Positions 1 through 7,924 of a stretch of DNA of 64,000 nucleotides are shown one piece after another. How positions within the stretch are numbered: the first letter of the stretch is position 1; every line of letters starts with the position of its first letter. The stretch lies in assembly GCA_910584795.1 (NCBI GenBank), contig CAJUBZ010000004.1, positions 1-64,000 of the forward strand. Reading direction: 5' to 3'. The stretch is from an uncultured Eubacterium sp. (GTDB taxonomy: Bacteria; Bacillota; Clostridia; Lachnospirales; Lachnospiraceae). A program made the translations under genes and the position numbers. The notes under the pieces were generated by a model that did not search any database, was not told the origin of the DNA, and was given only the letters and a program-made list of their open reading frames with translations.

Positions 1-40
1 GGAGTCAGAGTCCAGTGCCTTACCATTTGGCGATGGGCCA
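1..40 (-). tRNA. tRNA-Gln (CTG), 3' part cut off by window edge
   Basis: Read on the minus strand from position 40, the sequence gives a tRNA-Gln 5' half: acceptor arm TGGCCCA, D-arm GCC...GGTAAGGC, then anticodon stem CTGGA with loop CTCTGAC, anticodon CTG. The T arm and 3' end lie outside the window. The terminal U start is typical of bacterial tRNA-Gln. Confidence 0.85.
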
Positions 41-124
41 TTGTCTCGCGACAGAGAATATTCTATCACACAAGTTTCTATAATGCAAGTACTTTTTTCC
101 ATATAATCTCAAATATTATCATCT

Positions 125-529
125 CTATTCTAGTATTCTTTTTATTTTACTTTTTATGCGCCTGCTCCAAAAACTTCCACATATTTTCTTTGCATATTCC
201 AACTGTCTCTCATCTGACATTTGTACTTCCTCTTCGTCAATAAACACAGACTCTGCTACGCCGACAATCCATTCAGACGGAATTTTTTCCCTTAAAAATC
301 GATTATCACCACAAATCACATAGTAATCTTTTTTAACTTTCATGACACGATGTAAAACATATTCGCCTGTAGGACGCTTAAATAATACAATATCATATTT
401 TTCCAATGATTTCGTAAGTGGAACAATCTTCACTAAATCTTTTCCCTGTCTAAGCAGAGGCATCATACTGTCACCAACAACTGTTGACAAATGAAAACCA
501 TTCCTTACAATACTTTCTTCAATTGTCAT
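125..529 (-). CDS. S24/S26-family (signal-peptidase-like) protease
   Basis: A 134-aa protein with the fold signature of S24/S26 serine proteases. The nucleophile is Ser21 in GDSMMP, followed by LHRV with His60 and by CGDN at 73-76. The His in the HRV box, rather than a Lys, is like the Ser-His signal peptidases of the SipW/ER type. No N-terminal membrane helix is visible, so it may be cytoplasmic or attach through its basic C-terminal helix; SipW proteins normally carry a membrane anchor. Its ATG overlaps the stop of the PqqD-like gene (ATGA), so the two are translationally coupled. Context with PqqD and an HPr-kinase-like protein suggests processing of a peptide or small protein, which is inference; the substrate is unknown. 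Confidence 0.8.
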   Translation of the reverse strand: MTIEESIVRNGFHLSTVVGDSMMPLLRQGKDLVKIVPLTKSLEKYDIVLFKRPTGEYVLHRVMKVKKDYYVICGDNRFLREKIPSEWIVGVAESVFIDEEEVQMSDERQLEYAKKICGSFWSRRIKSKIKRILE

Positions 530-789
530 TCGATAATCCCCGGTTTCTTTAATTTTTCTATAAATCTGTCTACATCCTTTTGAGCCACTTCTTCTTCTAC
601 CTCATAAACTTCGAGAATCGCAGCAATCAATTCTTCCCTTGTAGCCCCTTCCACAAGTTTCTCCCACATTAACTCACCGGTTTCATTAAGTTTTACCATT
701 CCGTTAAAAACTTTACTCGCTGATCCTATTGCGATGACAACAGCTTGAGTTCCCATCTTTTTTAAAATAAATCCTTCTCTGACTTTCAT
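526..789 (-). CDS. PqqD-like (RRE-type) small protein
   Basis: An 87-aa protein matching the PqqD family. It shows a beta-rich start, the signature LNETGELMW at about 34-42, a helical TREELIAAILEVYEVEEE segment and a final DVDRFIEKLKKPGIIE. PqqD-like domains are winged-helix RiPP recognition elements that bind leader peptides and present them to a modifying enzyme. The ATG follows a GGAG about 10 nt upstream. The gene lies 84 bp after the HPr-kinase-like gene and overlaps the protease by 4 nt. No precursor peptide or radical SAM partner was found inside the window; either could be encoded elsewhere. Confidence 0.8.
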   Translation of the reverse strand: MKVREGFILKKMGTQAVVIAIGSASKVFNGMVKLNETGELMWEKLVEGATREELIAAILEVYEVEEEVAQKDVDRFIEKLKKPGIIE

Positions 790-873
790 CTTAACATTCT
801 CCTATCATAACTAATCTTTCTTTTCGAAATATTTCTTTTTATGTCTCTGGCTTATCACAAAACTTTAACTCTT

Positions 874-1578
874 CTATCTCATTCCCTCATATGCCGCTTT
901 CGCAGCCTCTAATTCCATATTGCATCCCATTTGATACATTGGGATCTTTTCGATTAATGTATTAACATAATCCATAGTTTTTAACAAACCTTGTGTATTT
1001 CTTGGACGATATATCTGATTCATCAACATTGACAATGCATCGCCCCCATCTATTTTACAAATTCGATTTTCCTTATCTTGATGCAAAAAACAAATTGCTT
1101 TTAATTTTGCATTTCTATTGCATGAAATATGATGTTTACCATCCCACGGTGTTCCATATGCATACACACCATCTTTTTCAAATCTCAAAAGCGGCTTATC
1201 ATCATTTATCATAATGACATCATTACCAAAAAATTCTCTCCATAGTCTGGTATGTGTAGATTTCCCTGTCCCACTTGGCGCTGTAAATAAATAAGCTTCT
1301 CCTTTATATTCCAACACACTTCCATGACACAAAACAACATTATAATTCACTGCTTTTTCACAAAATTTTCGGTATACTGCAGTATGTTCCAAATAAGGTT
1401 TTGAATATGAAGTATTCTCCTCAGCGTGCTGTCTTTCATATTCCAAATCTTCATCTGTTGCCATAATTTCAAACAAAGGCTCTTCTTCAGAAAGATACTC
1501 CTTACATATCTCCCCAAAATACTGCCCTCTGTATTTTACTAAAACCGGAATTCCTCCGAACTTATAAACATTTCTCAT
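874..1578 (-). CDS. HPr-kinase-related P-loop protein
   Basis: A 234-aa protein related to the C-terminal kinase domain of HprK. Walker A is APSGTGKST at 100-108, preceded by CHGSVLEYKGEAYLF, followed by INDDKP and then GTPWDGK, a pattern seen in HPr-kinase-like proteins of peptide-modification gene clusters. It lacks the N-terminal HprK domain and the HprK signature loop, and the true hprK is at 33655-34590, so it is not the HPr kinase. ATG is preceded by GGAG. It starts 17 bp after the DUF815 ATPase gene and is followed by PqqD and S24 genes. Role inferred as a nucleotide-dependent peptide or protein kinase; not demonstrated. Confidence 0.75.
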   Translation of the reverse strand: MRNVYKFGGIPVLVKYRGQYFGEICKEYLSEEEPLFEIMATDEDLEYERQHAEENTSYSKPYLEHTAVYRKFCEKAVNYNVVLCHGSVLEYKGEAYLFTAPSGTGKSTHTRLWREFFGNDVIMINDDKPLLRFEKDGVYAYGTPWDGKHHISCNRNAKLKAICFLHQDKENRICKIDGGDALSMLMNQIYRPRNTQGLLKTMDYVNTLIEKIPMYQMGCNMELEAAKAAYEGMR

Positions 1579-1595
1579 CTAAAATTCTCCAGTTA

Positions 1596-2915
1596 TTAAC
1601 TTTGCCCTGCAAGGTAATTAGCAAACTGCTGTGCTGTTCTTCCAGAAATGCCGCCATGGCTTAATTCCCATTTATTAGCCTCAGCCTTAATCTCATCTTC
1701 TGACAATGTCACTCCTGCTCGTTTACATAACTCTACTGCAATATCAAAATATTCTTTCTGTGTCGGCTTTGAATAATTAATTGTCACTCCGAATCGATTT
1801 ACTAAAGAAAGTTTTTCTTCCATAGTATCAGACTGGTGCATTCCATTCTGTACTTTTACGTCACTTCTGTCACTCCAGCTTTCTTTTATCAGATGACGTC
1901 GGTTGGATGTGGCATAAATCAGAATATTTTCAGGTTTTGTTTCCACTCCCCCCTCAATAACTGCTTTCAAAAACTTGTATTCCACCTCAAAATCCTCAAA
2001 AGACAAATCATCCATATAAATAATAAACTTGTAGTTTCTATTCTTAATTGTGGCAATAACATTAGACAAATCTTTAAACTGATGCTTATAGATTTCAATC
2101 ATACGAAGACCTCTATCGTAATACTGATTTACAATTGCCTTAATACTGGTAGATTTTCCTGTTCCACTATCTCCAAATAAAAGACAGTTGTTTGCCTTTC
2201 TGCCTTCCACAAACGCCTCAGTATTATCAATCAGTTTCTTCTTCTGAATTTCATAACCAACCAGATCATCCAAAGTAACTTTGTCCATATTGTTAATCGC
2301 TTTAAACCGAAATGGAGATTCATCTGTAATACGAAATGCCTTATTCAGACCAAACATTCCTACACCATAATCTTTATAGAATTTTGTCACATATGCAAAG
2401 AATTCATCCTCGTCTTTTGCTGCTTCCAGTCTCTTGCTTAATGAGCGAACTTTCTCGCTTACATTTTTATTATACATAAGTTCCGGCTTGCCAATAGCCT
2501 CATAATTCTCTAACTGGCAAAAGCAGTCAATCCCCAGTTTATTTTCCATTTCTGAAAAGTTATAATCAAACAATGACTGGAACTGTTTAAAATCATTCTT
2601 TGCAAAATGATTTACACTACCTTCACTTGCACCAATCTTTTCACATGTAATACTAAAAGGATTCTCATCAGTTATTAACAAATATGTCAGATAATTATGC
2701 CATAAATTATCATTAAATCCATAATCCGTAGCAACCTCTAAAATTCGCTTTACCTGCTGGTATACACGTGTAATAATCTCACTTTTTTTATCTTCAGACA
2801 ATTCCTGCTGTTCATCTGCCTGTTTATATTCTTTAATAATATTGCTTAACTCCATCAATATGGAATCCTTTGGCATATTACCATAAATAATTAATTTCGA
2901 TACAATATTATGCAT
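1596..2915 (-). CDS. DUF815-family AAA+ ATPase
   Basis: A 439-aa protein whose second half fits DUF815 (AAA+-like) ATPases. LDDLVGYEIQKKKLIDNTEAF leads into Walker A FGDSGTGKST, then Walker B-like IIYMDDLSFE and the sensor region YATSNRRHLIKE. The N-terminal 190 residues are helical and not recognised. Members of this family are widespread in Clostridia and have no firmly assigned role; a chaperone-like function is often guessed. The ATG follows GAGGTAG. The next gene starts 17 bp after its stop, so it is probably co-transcribed with the HPr-kinase-like/PqqD/S24 genes. Confidence 0.85.
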   Translation of the reverse strand: MHNIVSKLIIYGNMPKDSILMELSNIIKEYKQADEQQELSEDKKSEIITRVYQQVKRILEVATDYGFNDNLWHNYLTYLLITDENPFSITCEKIGASEGSVNHFAKNDFKQFQSLFDYNFSEMENKLGIDCFCQLENYEAIGKPELMYNKNVSEKVRSLSKRLEAAKDEDEFFAYVTKFYKDYGVGMFGLNKAFRITDESPFRFKAINNMDKVTLDDLVGYEIQKKKLIDNTEAFVEGRKANNCLLFGDSGTGKSTSIKAIVNQYYDRGLRMIEIYKHQFKDLSNVIATIKNRNYKFIIYMDDLSFEDFEVEYKFLKAVIEGGVETKPENILIYATSNRRHLIKESWSDRSDVKVQNGMHQSDTMEEKLSLVNRFGVTINYSKPTQKEYFDIAVELCKRAGVTLSEDEIKAEANKWELSHGGISGRTAQQFANYLAGQS

Positions 2916-2964
2916 TTTCTACCTCACATTATGTAAAACTATTCTCTTTACAATACCTTCTTAT

Positions 2965-2992
2965 ATTATAAACGTATTTCATAATATGGCAA
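2965..2992 (-). promoter_or_regulatory. Candidate sigma-A promoter of the DUF815 operon
   Basis: On the minus strand, TTGCCA (2992-2987), a 16-nt spacer and a perfect TATAAT (2970-2965) lie about 50 bp before the DUF815 start codon. Confidence 0.6.
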
Positions 2993-3020
2993 GCCAAAAG
3001 CATAGCTTTTAAGATTGCGA

Positions 3021-3074
3021 CAAACAAAAAGGAAATCACTGATTTGAATGTAACATTCTCACTGTGATTCCCTT
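3021..3074 (-). terminator. Rho-independent terminator of the pfl operon
   Basis: Minus-strand stem AAGGGAATCAC pairs with GTGATTTCCTT (one wobble) and is followed by CCTTTTTGTTT. It lies about 50 bp after the glycyl-radical-domain gene. Confidence 0.75.
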
Positions 3075-3127
3075 TCTATTTACCTATGAATGTAAAACAT
3101 CCATAAAGGACTTATTGTCCGTAATTC

Positions 3128-3376
3128 TTATAAACCTGTGCTGGCATGGAATGTTCTATGAATAACATCATCCTGCTGCTCTTTTGTTAATTTAATGAAG
3201 TTTACAGCGTATCCTGAAACACGAACTGTAAGCTGTGGATATTTTTCCGGATGAGCCTGAGCGTCTAATAACATTTCCTTCTGTAAAACATTAACATTAA
3301 GGTGATGTCCGCCTTCTGCTGCATAACCATCTAATAAAGCTACTAAATTGTCAACCTGTTTTGTACTTGCTGCCAT
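3128..3376 (-). CDS. Separate glycyl-radical domain of pyruvate formate-lyase (GrcA-like)
   Basis: An 82-aa protein equal to the last part of a full PFL: NLVALLDGYAAEGGHHLNVNVLQKE, then PEKYPQLTVRVSGYAVNF with the radical Gly at residue 55, then LTKEQQDDVIHRTF. E. coli GrcA (YfiD) has the same domain but serves as a spare for damaged full-length PFL. Here the neighbouring PFL core has no such domain of its own, so this protein is predicted to be an obligatory subunit. It is the third gene after the PFL core and activase, 62 bp behind the activase, and is followed by a terminator. ATG is preceded by AGGAGG. Complementation of the PFL core is inferred from exact sequence fit. Confidence 0.9.
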   Translation of the reverse strand: MAASTKQVDNLVALLDGYAAEGGHHLNVNVLQKEMLLDAQAHPEKYPQLTVRVSGYAVNFIKLTKEQQDDVIHRTFHASTGL

Positions 3377-3438
3377 TTTAATTTCCTCCTATATTATATC
3401 GTATTTGACTTCTACCTATTATGTGAAATCATTTTGTT

Positions 3439-4194
3439 CTAACTTAGTTTTGAGCGAATATCTCTTATTCCATCTAAAATAATCTTCCTGCAGGAAATAG
3501 CCATTTCCTTTGTGGCAGGTTCTATTTCAGAAATAGGATACTCAATCCCTAACTCTTCATATTTCATTTTACCCATATCATGATACGGAAGAGCATCTAC
3601 TGATTTTAAATTGCGAAGTGTTCCAATGAACTGACCCAATTTAAACAAATACTCTTTATTTATCGTAATGTGCGGAACACAAACATGACGAATCCATATA
3701 TCAATTCCCTTAGAATCAATGTACTGGGCAAATTTCAAAATATTATCATTCGGTCGTTTACATAACTTCATATGTTCCTCTGGATCAATATGTTTTATGT
3801 CTAACATTACCAAATCAGTGGATTCTAATAATCTATCTACTTTCTTTAGGTACTCTTCATTATCAGGCTGAAATGTTGTTCCTGATGTATCTAAACAAGT
3901 ATGAATTTTTCTTTTCTTACACTCTTCAAACAGTTCTGTCAGAAAGTCTATCTGAACCATCGGCTCACCGCCGGTGCAAGTAATTCCACCGGTTTCATAA
4001 AACGGTCGTTTCTTTTCAAACTCCTTCAAAAGATCTTCTACTGTCATCTCCTGACCACCGGACATCTCCCATGTATCCGGATTATGACAATATGCACATC
4101 TCATAGGACATCCTTTAAAGAAAACAACAAATCTTACTCCTGGTCCGTCTACTGTACCACAACTTTCAAGTGAATGAATAATACCTGTTTTCAT
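3439..4194 (-). CDS. pflA: Pyruvate formate-lyase activating enzyme
   Basis: A 251-aa radical SAM protein. GPGVRFVVFFKGCPMRCAYC contains the CxxxCxxC cluster motif near residues 29-36, followed by HNPDTW; GGEPMVQ is the SAM-binding GGE motif. The enzyme abstracts a hydrogen from the glycine of PFL to make the glycyl radical, using a 4Fe-4S cluster and S-adenosylmethionine. Length fits the family. It sits between the PFL core (62 bp upstream) and the separate glycyl-radical domain (62 bp downstream), so its true substrate here is probably the 82-aa protein or its complex with the core. SD is AAGGAG. Confidence 0.95.
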   Translation of the reverse strand: MKTGIIHSLESCGTVDGPGVRFVVFFKGCPMRCAYCHNPDTWEMSGGQEMTVEDLLKEFEKKRPFYETGGITCTGGEPMVQIDFLTELFEECKKRKIHTCLDTSGTTFQPDNEEYLKKVDRLLESTDLVMLDIKHIDPEEHMKLCKRPNDNILKFAQYIDSKGIDIWIRHVCVPHITINKEYLFKLGQFIGTLRNLKSVDALPYHDMGKMKYEELGIEYPISEIEPATKEMAISCRKIILDGIRDIRSKLS

Positions 4195-4256
4195 ATAAGA
4201 ATACTCCTTGTATCCGATGCTCCTGCTTTCACAAGAGCATCGTTGAATTTTTCTTT

Positions 4257-6305
4257 TTACTGTTCTGGTTTGAATCCTGGAATATCGATGTCACCAGCGA
4301 TAACCTTATCATCTTTGCCAAGTGCATCAGGAATGATAGTAAATGTATTTGAAATACCATCCTGTGCATTCATAAATGGAATCTTAGATACAGATGCAAG
4401 TGATGCAACAGCACCATTCTTATCTCTACCATGAAGTGGGTTAGCACCTGGTGCAAAAGGTTCTCCTGCCTTTCTTCCATCTGGTGTATTACCTGTAGCT
4501 CTACCATATGTTACATTTGATGTAATTGTAAGGATAGACTGTGTAGGAATACCATCTCTGTATGTGTGGTTCTTTCTAAGATATCCCATGAATTTATCAA
4601 CGATTTCAACAGCAATTGAGTCAACTCTGTCATCATCATTACCATATTTAGGGAAATCACCATCAATTTCATAATCTACAGCAAGACCATCTTCATCTCT
4701 GATAACTTTAACCTTTGCATACTTCATAGCTGAGAAAGAATCAGCTACGATAGAAAGACCTGCAACACCTGTAGCGAACCATCTCTTAACATGAGCATCA
4801 TGTAATGCCATCTGAATTGCTTCGTAACAGTACTTATCATGCATATAGTGAATAATGTTCAATGCATTTACATATACACCTGCTAACCATTTCATCATAT
4901 CATCAAATAAATCCATTACCTGATCATAATCAAGATATTCACCTGTAAATGGTCTGTACTTAGGTCCAACCTGTTTCTTAGTCTTTTCATCAACACCACC
5001 ATTGATAGCGTAAAGAAGACATTTAGCAAGATTTGCTCTAGCTCCGAAGAACTGCATTTCTTTACCAATTCTCATAGAAGATACACAGCAGGCAATACCA
5101 TAGTCATCACCATGTGTTACTCTCATTAAGTCATCATTCTCATACTGCATTGATGAATACTCAATAGATAACTTAGCACAGTATCTCTTGAAGTTTTCTG
5201 GAAGTCTTGTTGACCAAAGAACTGTAAGGTTTGGCTCTGGAGCTGCTCCCAAGTTCTCTAATGTATGAAGATATCTATAAGACATCTTTGATACCATGTG
5301 GCGTCCATCAATACCAACACCACCGATTGACTCTGTTACCCAAACCGGGTCACCAGAGAAGATATCGTTGTAATCAGGTGTTCTTGAGAATTTAACACAT
5401 CTTAACTTCATAATGAAATGATCTACGAATTCCTGAATTTCTTCCTCTGTAAATGTTCCGTTAGCTAAATCTCTTTCAGCGTAAATGTCGATAAATGTAG
5501 ATGTTCTACCAAGTGACATTGCAGCACCGTTCTGATCTTTAACTACAGCTAAATATGCAAGATATAACCACTGAATAGCTTCCTTAACATTCTCAGCTGG
5601 TCTTGAAATATCAAAACCATAAATATTTCCTAATTCTTTTAACTGTTTTAAAGCCTTAATCTGCTCTGAATATTCTTCTCTATCACGAATAACTTCTGCT
5701 GTCATAACATTAGAAGTTGCTGCCTTCTGTGCTTCCTTATCTTCAATAAGTCTGTCAACACCATAAAGAGCCACTCTTCTGTAATCACCAATGATACGTC
5801 CACGTCCGTAAGCATCTGGAAGACCTGTAATAACGTGGCTTGATCTACAAGCTCTCATTTCTGGAGTATAAGCATCAAATACACCGGCATTATGTGTTTT
5901 TCTATAATTTGTGTAGAAATCTACTACTTCAGGGTCTACTTCATAACCATTGTCTGAACAAGCCTGCATAGCCATACGGATACCACCGTTTACATGAAGT
6001 GCTCTCTTGAATGGTGCATCAGTCTGGAATCCTACAATTGTTTCTTTATCTTTGTTAAGATATCCCGGTCCATGAGCTGTAATACCTGTAACAACCTTTG
6101 TGTCCATATCTACAACTCCGCCTTTTTCTCTTTCCAACTTCTGTAATTCAAGTACCTGTTCCCACAAATCTGTTGTATTCTGTGTAGGTCCTGCTAAGAA
6201 ACTAGCATCACCATCATATGGTGTGTAGTTCTTCTGGATAAAATCTCTGACGTTGACTTCTTTTTCCCAAGCGCCACCATTAAATCCTGTCCATTCTTCT
6301 CTCAT
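4257..6305 (-). CDS. pflB: Pyruvate formate-lyase core subunit, lacking the glycyl-radical domain
   Basis: A 682-aa protein that aligns with PFL (formate C-acetyltransferase), which converts pyruvate and CoA to acetyl-CoA and formate. Motifs include YGRGRIIGDYRRVALYGVD, the catalytic Cys406-Cys407 pair in GIACCVSS, MQFFGARANLAK, and near the end GRKAGEPFAPGANPLHGRD and IPDALGKDD. Family members are about 740-760 aa and end with the RVSGYAV glycyl-radical segment. This one stops after GKDDKVIAGDIDIPGFKPEQ, exactly before that domain, which is encoded separately at 3128-3376 (682 plus 82 is close to the full length). The C-terminus ends with a normal stop and the reading frame is intact, so it is a clean gene split rather than decay. 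SD is GGAGG. Confidence 0.93.
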   Translation of the reverse strand: MREEWTGFNGGAWEKEVNVRDFIQKNYTPYDGDASFLAGPTQNTTDLWEQVLELQKLEREKGGVVDMDTKVVTGITAHGPGYLNKDKETIVGFQTDAPFKRALHVNGGIRMAMQACSDNGYEVDPEVVDFYTNYRKTHNAGVFDAYTPEMRACRSSHVITGLPDAYGRGRIIGDYRRVALYGVDRLIEDKEAQKAATSNVMTAEVIRDREEYSEQIKALKQLKELGNIYGFDISRPAENVKEAIQWLYLAYLAVVKDQNGAAMSLGRTSTFIDIYAERDLANGTFTEEEIQEFVDHFIMKLRCVKFSRTPDYNDIFSGDPVWVTESIGGVGIDGRHMVSKMSYRYLHTLENLGAAPEPNLTVLWSTRLPENFKRYCAKLSIEYSSMQYENDDLMRVTHGDDYGIACCVSSMRIGKEMQFFGARANLAKCLLYAINGGVDEKTKKQVGPKYRPFTGEYLDYDQVMDLFDDMMKWLAGVYVNALNIIHYMHDKYCYEAIQMALHDAHVKRWFATGVAGLSIVADSFSAMKYAKVKVIRDEDGLAVDYEIDGDFPKYGNDDDRVDSIAVEIVDKFMGYLRKNHTYRDGIPTQSILTITSNVTYGRATGNTPDGRKAGEPFAPGANPLHGRDKNGAVASLASVSKIPFMNAQDGISNTFTIIPDALGKDDKVIAGDIDIPGFKPEQ

Positions 6306-6365
6306 CTCTTTTTTTCCTCCTAAAAATAAATGTAAAGCTTAAAATTTTATATATTTAGTGAATGA

Positions 6366-6902
6366 CTAACGAAACGTAAGCAAATCTTCAACCGGTTTCC
6401 TCTTTGGAGCTGCCGGTTCCTGATTCGGATATCCTACAGCAATCAAAGCCATAAGGATTTGTCCTTCAGGAATCTCTAAGATTTCTTCTGCCTTGTTAAT
6501 GTCATACAAGCCCATTATAACTGTTCCAAGGCCCTTGTCATGAGCAGCCAGACAAAATGTCTGTGCAGCAATACCATTATCAAATGCCTGCCAGTTATCC
6601 TCTCTGACAGTAGAATAACTGCCATCTCTTTCATAACCTGAGCGCTTTTCTACAATGGTAGTCGCAACCAATATTGGAGCACTGCCTATAATCCCCTGAT
6701 TATGTTCAGCGCAGCATTGCTCTGCTAAAAGGCTCTTGGTTTCCGGGTCCGTTATGGCAATATAACGGGTAGTTTGAGTGTTTTTCCAAGAAGGAGCAAA
6801 AGCTGATACCTGTACCAGCTCCTCGATGGTTTCTTTAGAAACCTTCTGAGGTTTAAATTCTCTGATACTTCTTCTTGTCTTTATGCATGTAACCGCATCC
6901 AT
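6366..6902 (-). CDS. Nitroreductase-family FMN oxidoreductase
   Basis: A 178-aa protein of the nitroreductase family. RRSIREF near the N-terminus contacts FMN phosphate, FAPSWKNTQ and IGSAPILVA follow, then GLGTVIMGLYD and the C-terminal IAVGYPNQEPAAPKRKPVEDLL. The first ATG (6908) lies 1 nt from the GGAGG, while the second (6902) is 7 nt away, so the start is placed at 6902. The PFL core begins 60 bp later with no terminator between, so it is probably the first gene of the pfl operon. Possibly an NAD(P)H-dependent reductase used in redox disposal; the substrate is not predictable. Confidence 0.85.
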   Translation of the reverse strand: MDAVTCIKTRRSIREFKPQKVSKETIEELVQVSAFAPSWKNTQTTRYIAITDPETKSLLAEQCCAEHNQGIIGSAPILVATTIVEKRSGYERDGSYSTVREDNWQAFDNGIAAQTFCLAAHDKGLGTVIMGLYDINKAEEILEIPEGQILMALIAVGYPNQEPAAPKRKPVEDLLTFR

Positions 6903-6957
6903 AAGCATACCTCCATAAAATAGTAGTTAGTTTATTTCGATAGGTCATGATGCCCTT

Positions 6958-7080
6958 TGCGTCAAAAAGACGCACTTTCACACATAAAACGTCATTTTCA
7001 CTAACTGTGAATAATATAACACTTTATAAATGGTTTTGCAACGATTAACATAGAATATTTTCATGAAAAAATTAATCGTT
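6958..7080. repeat. Cluster of short inverted repeats in the pfl/crp divergent region
   Basis: Three inverted repeats lie between the nitroreductase and the Crp-type gene: TGCGTC-N5-GACGCA (6958-6974), TTCAC-N5-GTGAA (6997-7011, between the -10 and the gene) and AACGATTAA-N23-TTAATCGTT (7040-7048 and 7072-7080). They look like regulator sites or RNA hairpins; no binding protein can be named from sequence. Confidence 0.5.
7013..7041 (-). promoter_or_regulatory. Candidate promoter of the nitroreductase-pfl operon
   Basis: On the minus strand TTGCAA (7041-7036), spacer 17 nt, TATATT (7018-7013). The -35 is part of CGTTGCAA, which shares the GTTGC half-site with the palindrome at the divergent crp-type promoter. 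Confidence 0.55.
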
Positions 7081-7183
7081 TCCACACTTTGTAAAGTATA
7101 GGAGATTTTATCCACTTTTCATTTTAATATTTGTATATTTTTTCCTTTACATTTTTTATTATATAGATTTTATTTATTTTTTC

Positions 7184-7220
7184 TGTTGCATTTGCAACAT
7201 ACTTTCAAATTTGTTATACT
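7184..7220 (+). promoter_or_regulatory. Promoter and palindromic operator of the Crp/Fnr-type gene
   Basis: A perfect palindrome TGTTGC-ATTT-GCAACA (7184-7199) has the half-site-N4-half-site layout of Crp/Fnr-family operators. It overlaps the -35 TTGCAA (7192-7197), which is 17 nt from TATACT (7215-7220). Binding there would block RNA polymerase, so autorepression is inferred. Confidence 0.6.
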
Positions 7221-7259
7221 TTACAATATAAACATAATTTTAATGTGGAGGAAATTTTT

Positions 7260-7895
7260 ATGACTAAAACCCATTTGTTTTATAATATAGAGGAAACAGA
7301 GCATGATTCCATGATGCACTGTTTTAATTCGCGATTAAAAAAATATTCATCCGGAGAAATTATCTGTTTCTATAGTGAACAGGATATGGGCATCGGCATT
7401 GTAGAGAAAGGCTCAGCATGTGTGGTTCACAGCCTGCCCAACGGTTCACGTACCATTCTTGAAAGTATGGAAGAAGGAGATATCTTCGGACAATTATTTT
7501 ATTATCATGCAGCAAGGAATAATATTACAGTAGAAGCTACCAGCGATTGTACGATTCGTTTCATCAATTACGAACATTTAATTAAGCGGTGCAAAAATGC
7601 CTGTACCCATCACAGCCAGTTAGTCAGCAATGTTTTACAGATGGTGCAGGAAAAAACGCAGCGTATTTGTGAGCATTTGGAGGTTTTAAGCCAGCGTTCT
7701 ACACGTGAACGCCTTTTATCTTACTTCGGCATCCTGTCTGCTCAAAAAGGTAGTAACACTTTCGAATTACCTTTTACTATCAGTAATCTGGCAGATTATC
7801 TGTCCGTAGACAGAAGTGCCATGAGCCGGGAACTCGGGAAAATGAAAGATGAGGGATTAATTCAGATGGACAAAAGAAAAGTGACATTGCTCTAG
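7260..7895 (+). CDS. Crp/Fnr-family transcription regulator
   Basis: A 211-aa protein with an N-terminal cyclic-nucleotide-binding-type beta barrel (GEIICFYSEQDMGIGIVEKGSACVV, then EEGDIFGQ), a long dimer helix and a C-terminal winged HTH (TISNLADYLSVDRSAMSRELGKMKDEGLI). It lacks the N-terminal CxxC cluster of true FNR, although it has several scattered cysteines. A GTG at 7245 is in frame, but GGAGG at 7247-7251 serves the ATG at 7260. It is divergent from the nitroreductase-pfl operon, so control of fermentation genes is likely but inferred. Its stop codon lies in the loop of the terminator. Confidence 0.88.
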   Translation: MTKTHLFYNIEETEHDSMMHCFNSRLKKYSSGEIICFYSEQDMGIGIVEKGSACVVHSLPNGSRTILESMEEGDIFGQLFYYHAARNNITVEATSDCTIRFINYEHLIKRCKNACTHHSQLVSNVLQMVQEKTQRICEHLEVLSQRSTRERLLSYFGILSAQKGSNTFELPFTISNLADYLSVDRSAMSRELGKMKDEGLIQMDKRKVTLL

Positions 7896-7908
7896 GCAAT
7901 GTCACTTT
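7878..7908. terminator. Bidirectional terminator between the crp-type gene and uraA
   Basis: Perfect 13-bp arms AAAGTGACATTGC (7878-7890) and GCAATGTCACTTT (7896-7908) around a 5-nt loop that includes the crp-type stop codon. T-rich sequence follows on both strands. Confidence 0.8.
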
Positions 7909-7924
7909 GTTTCTTTTACTATTT

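Noticed and set aside
874..1578. Second HPr kinase
   Set aside because: It lacks the N-terminal HprK domain and the HprK signature, and sits with PqqD; a full hprK is at 33655-34590.
4257..6305. Truncated, non-functional pflB pseudogene
   Set aside because: All catalytic core residues are intact, the frame is clean, and the missing domain is encoded two genes downstream in the same operon.
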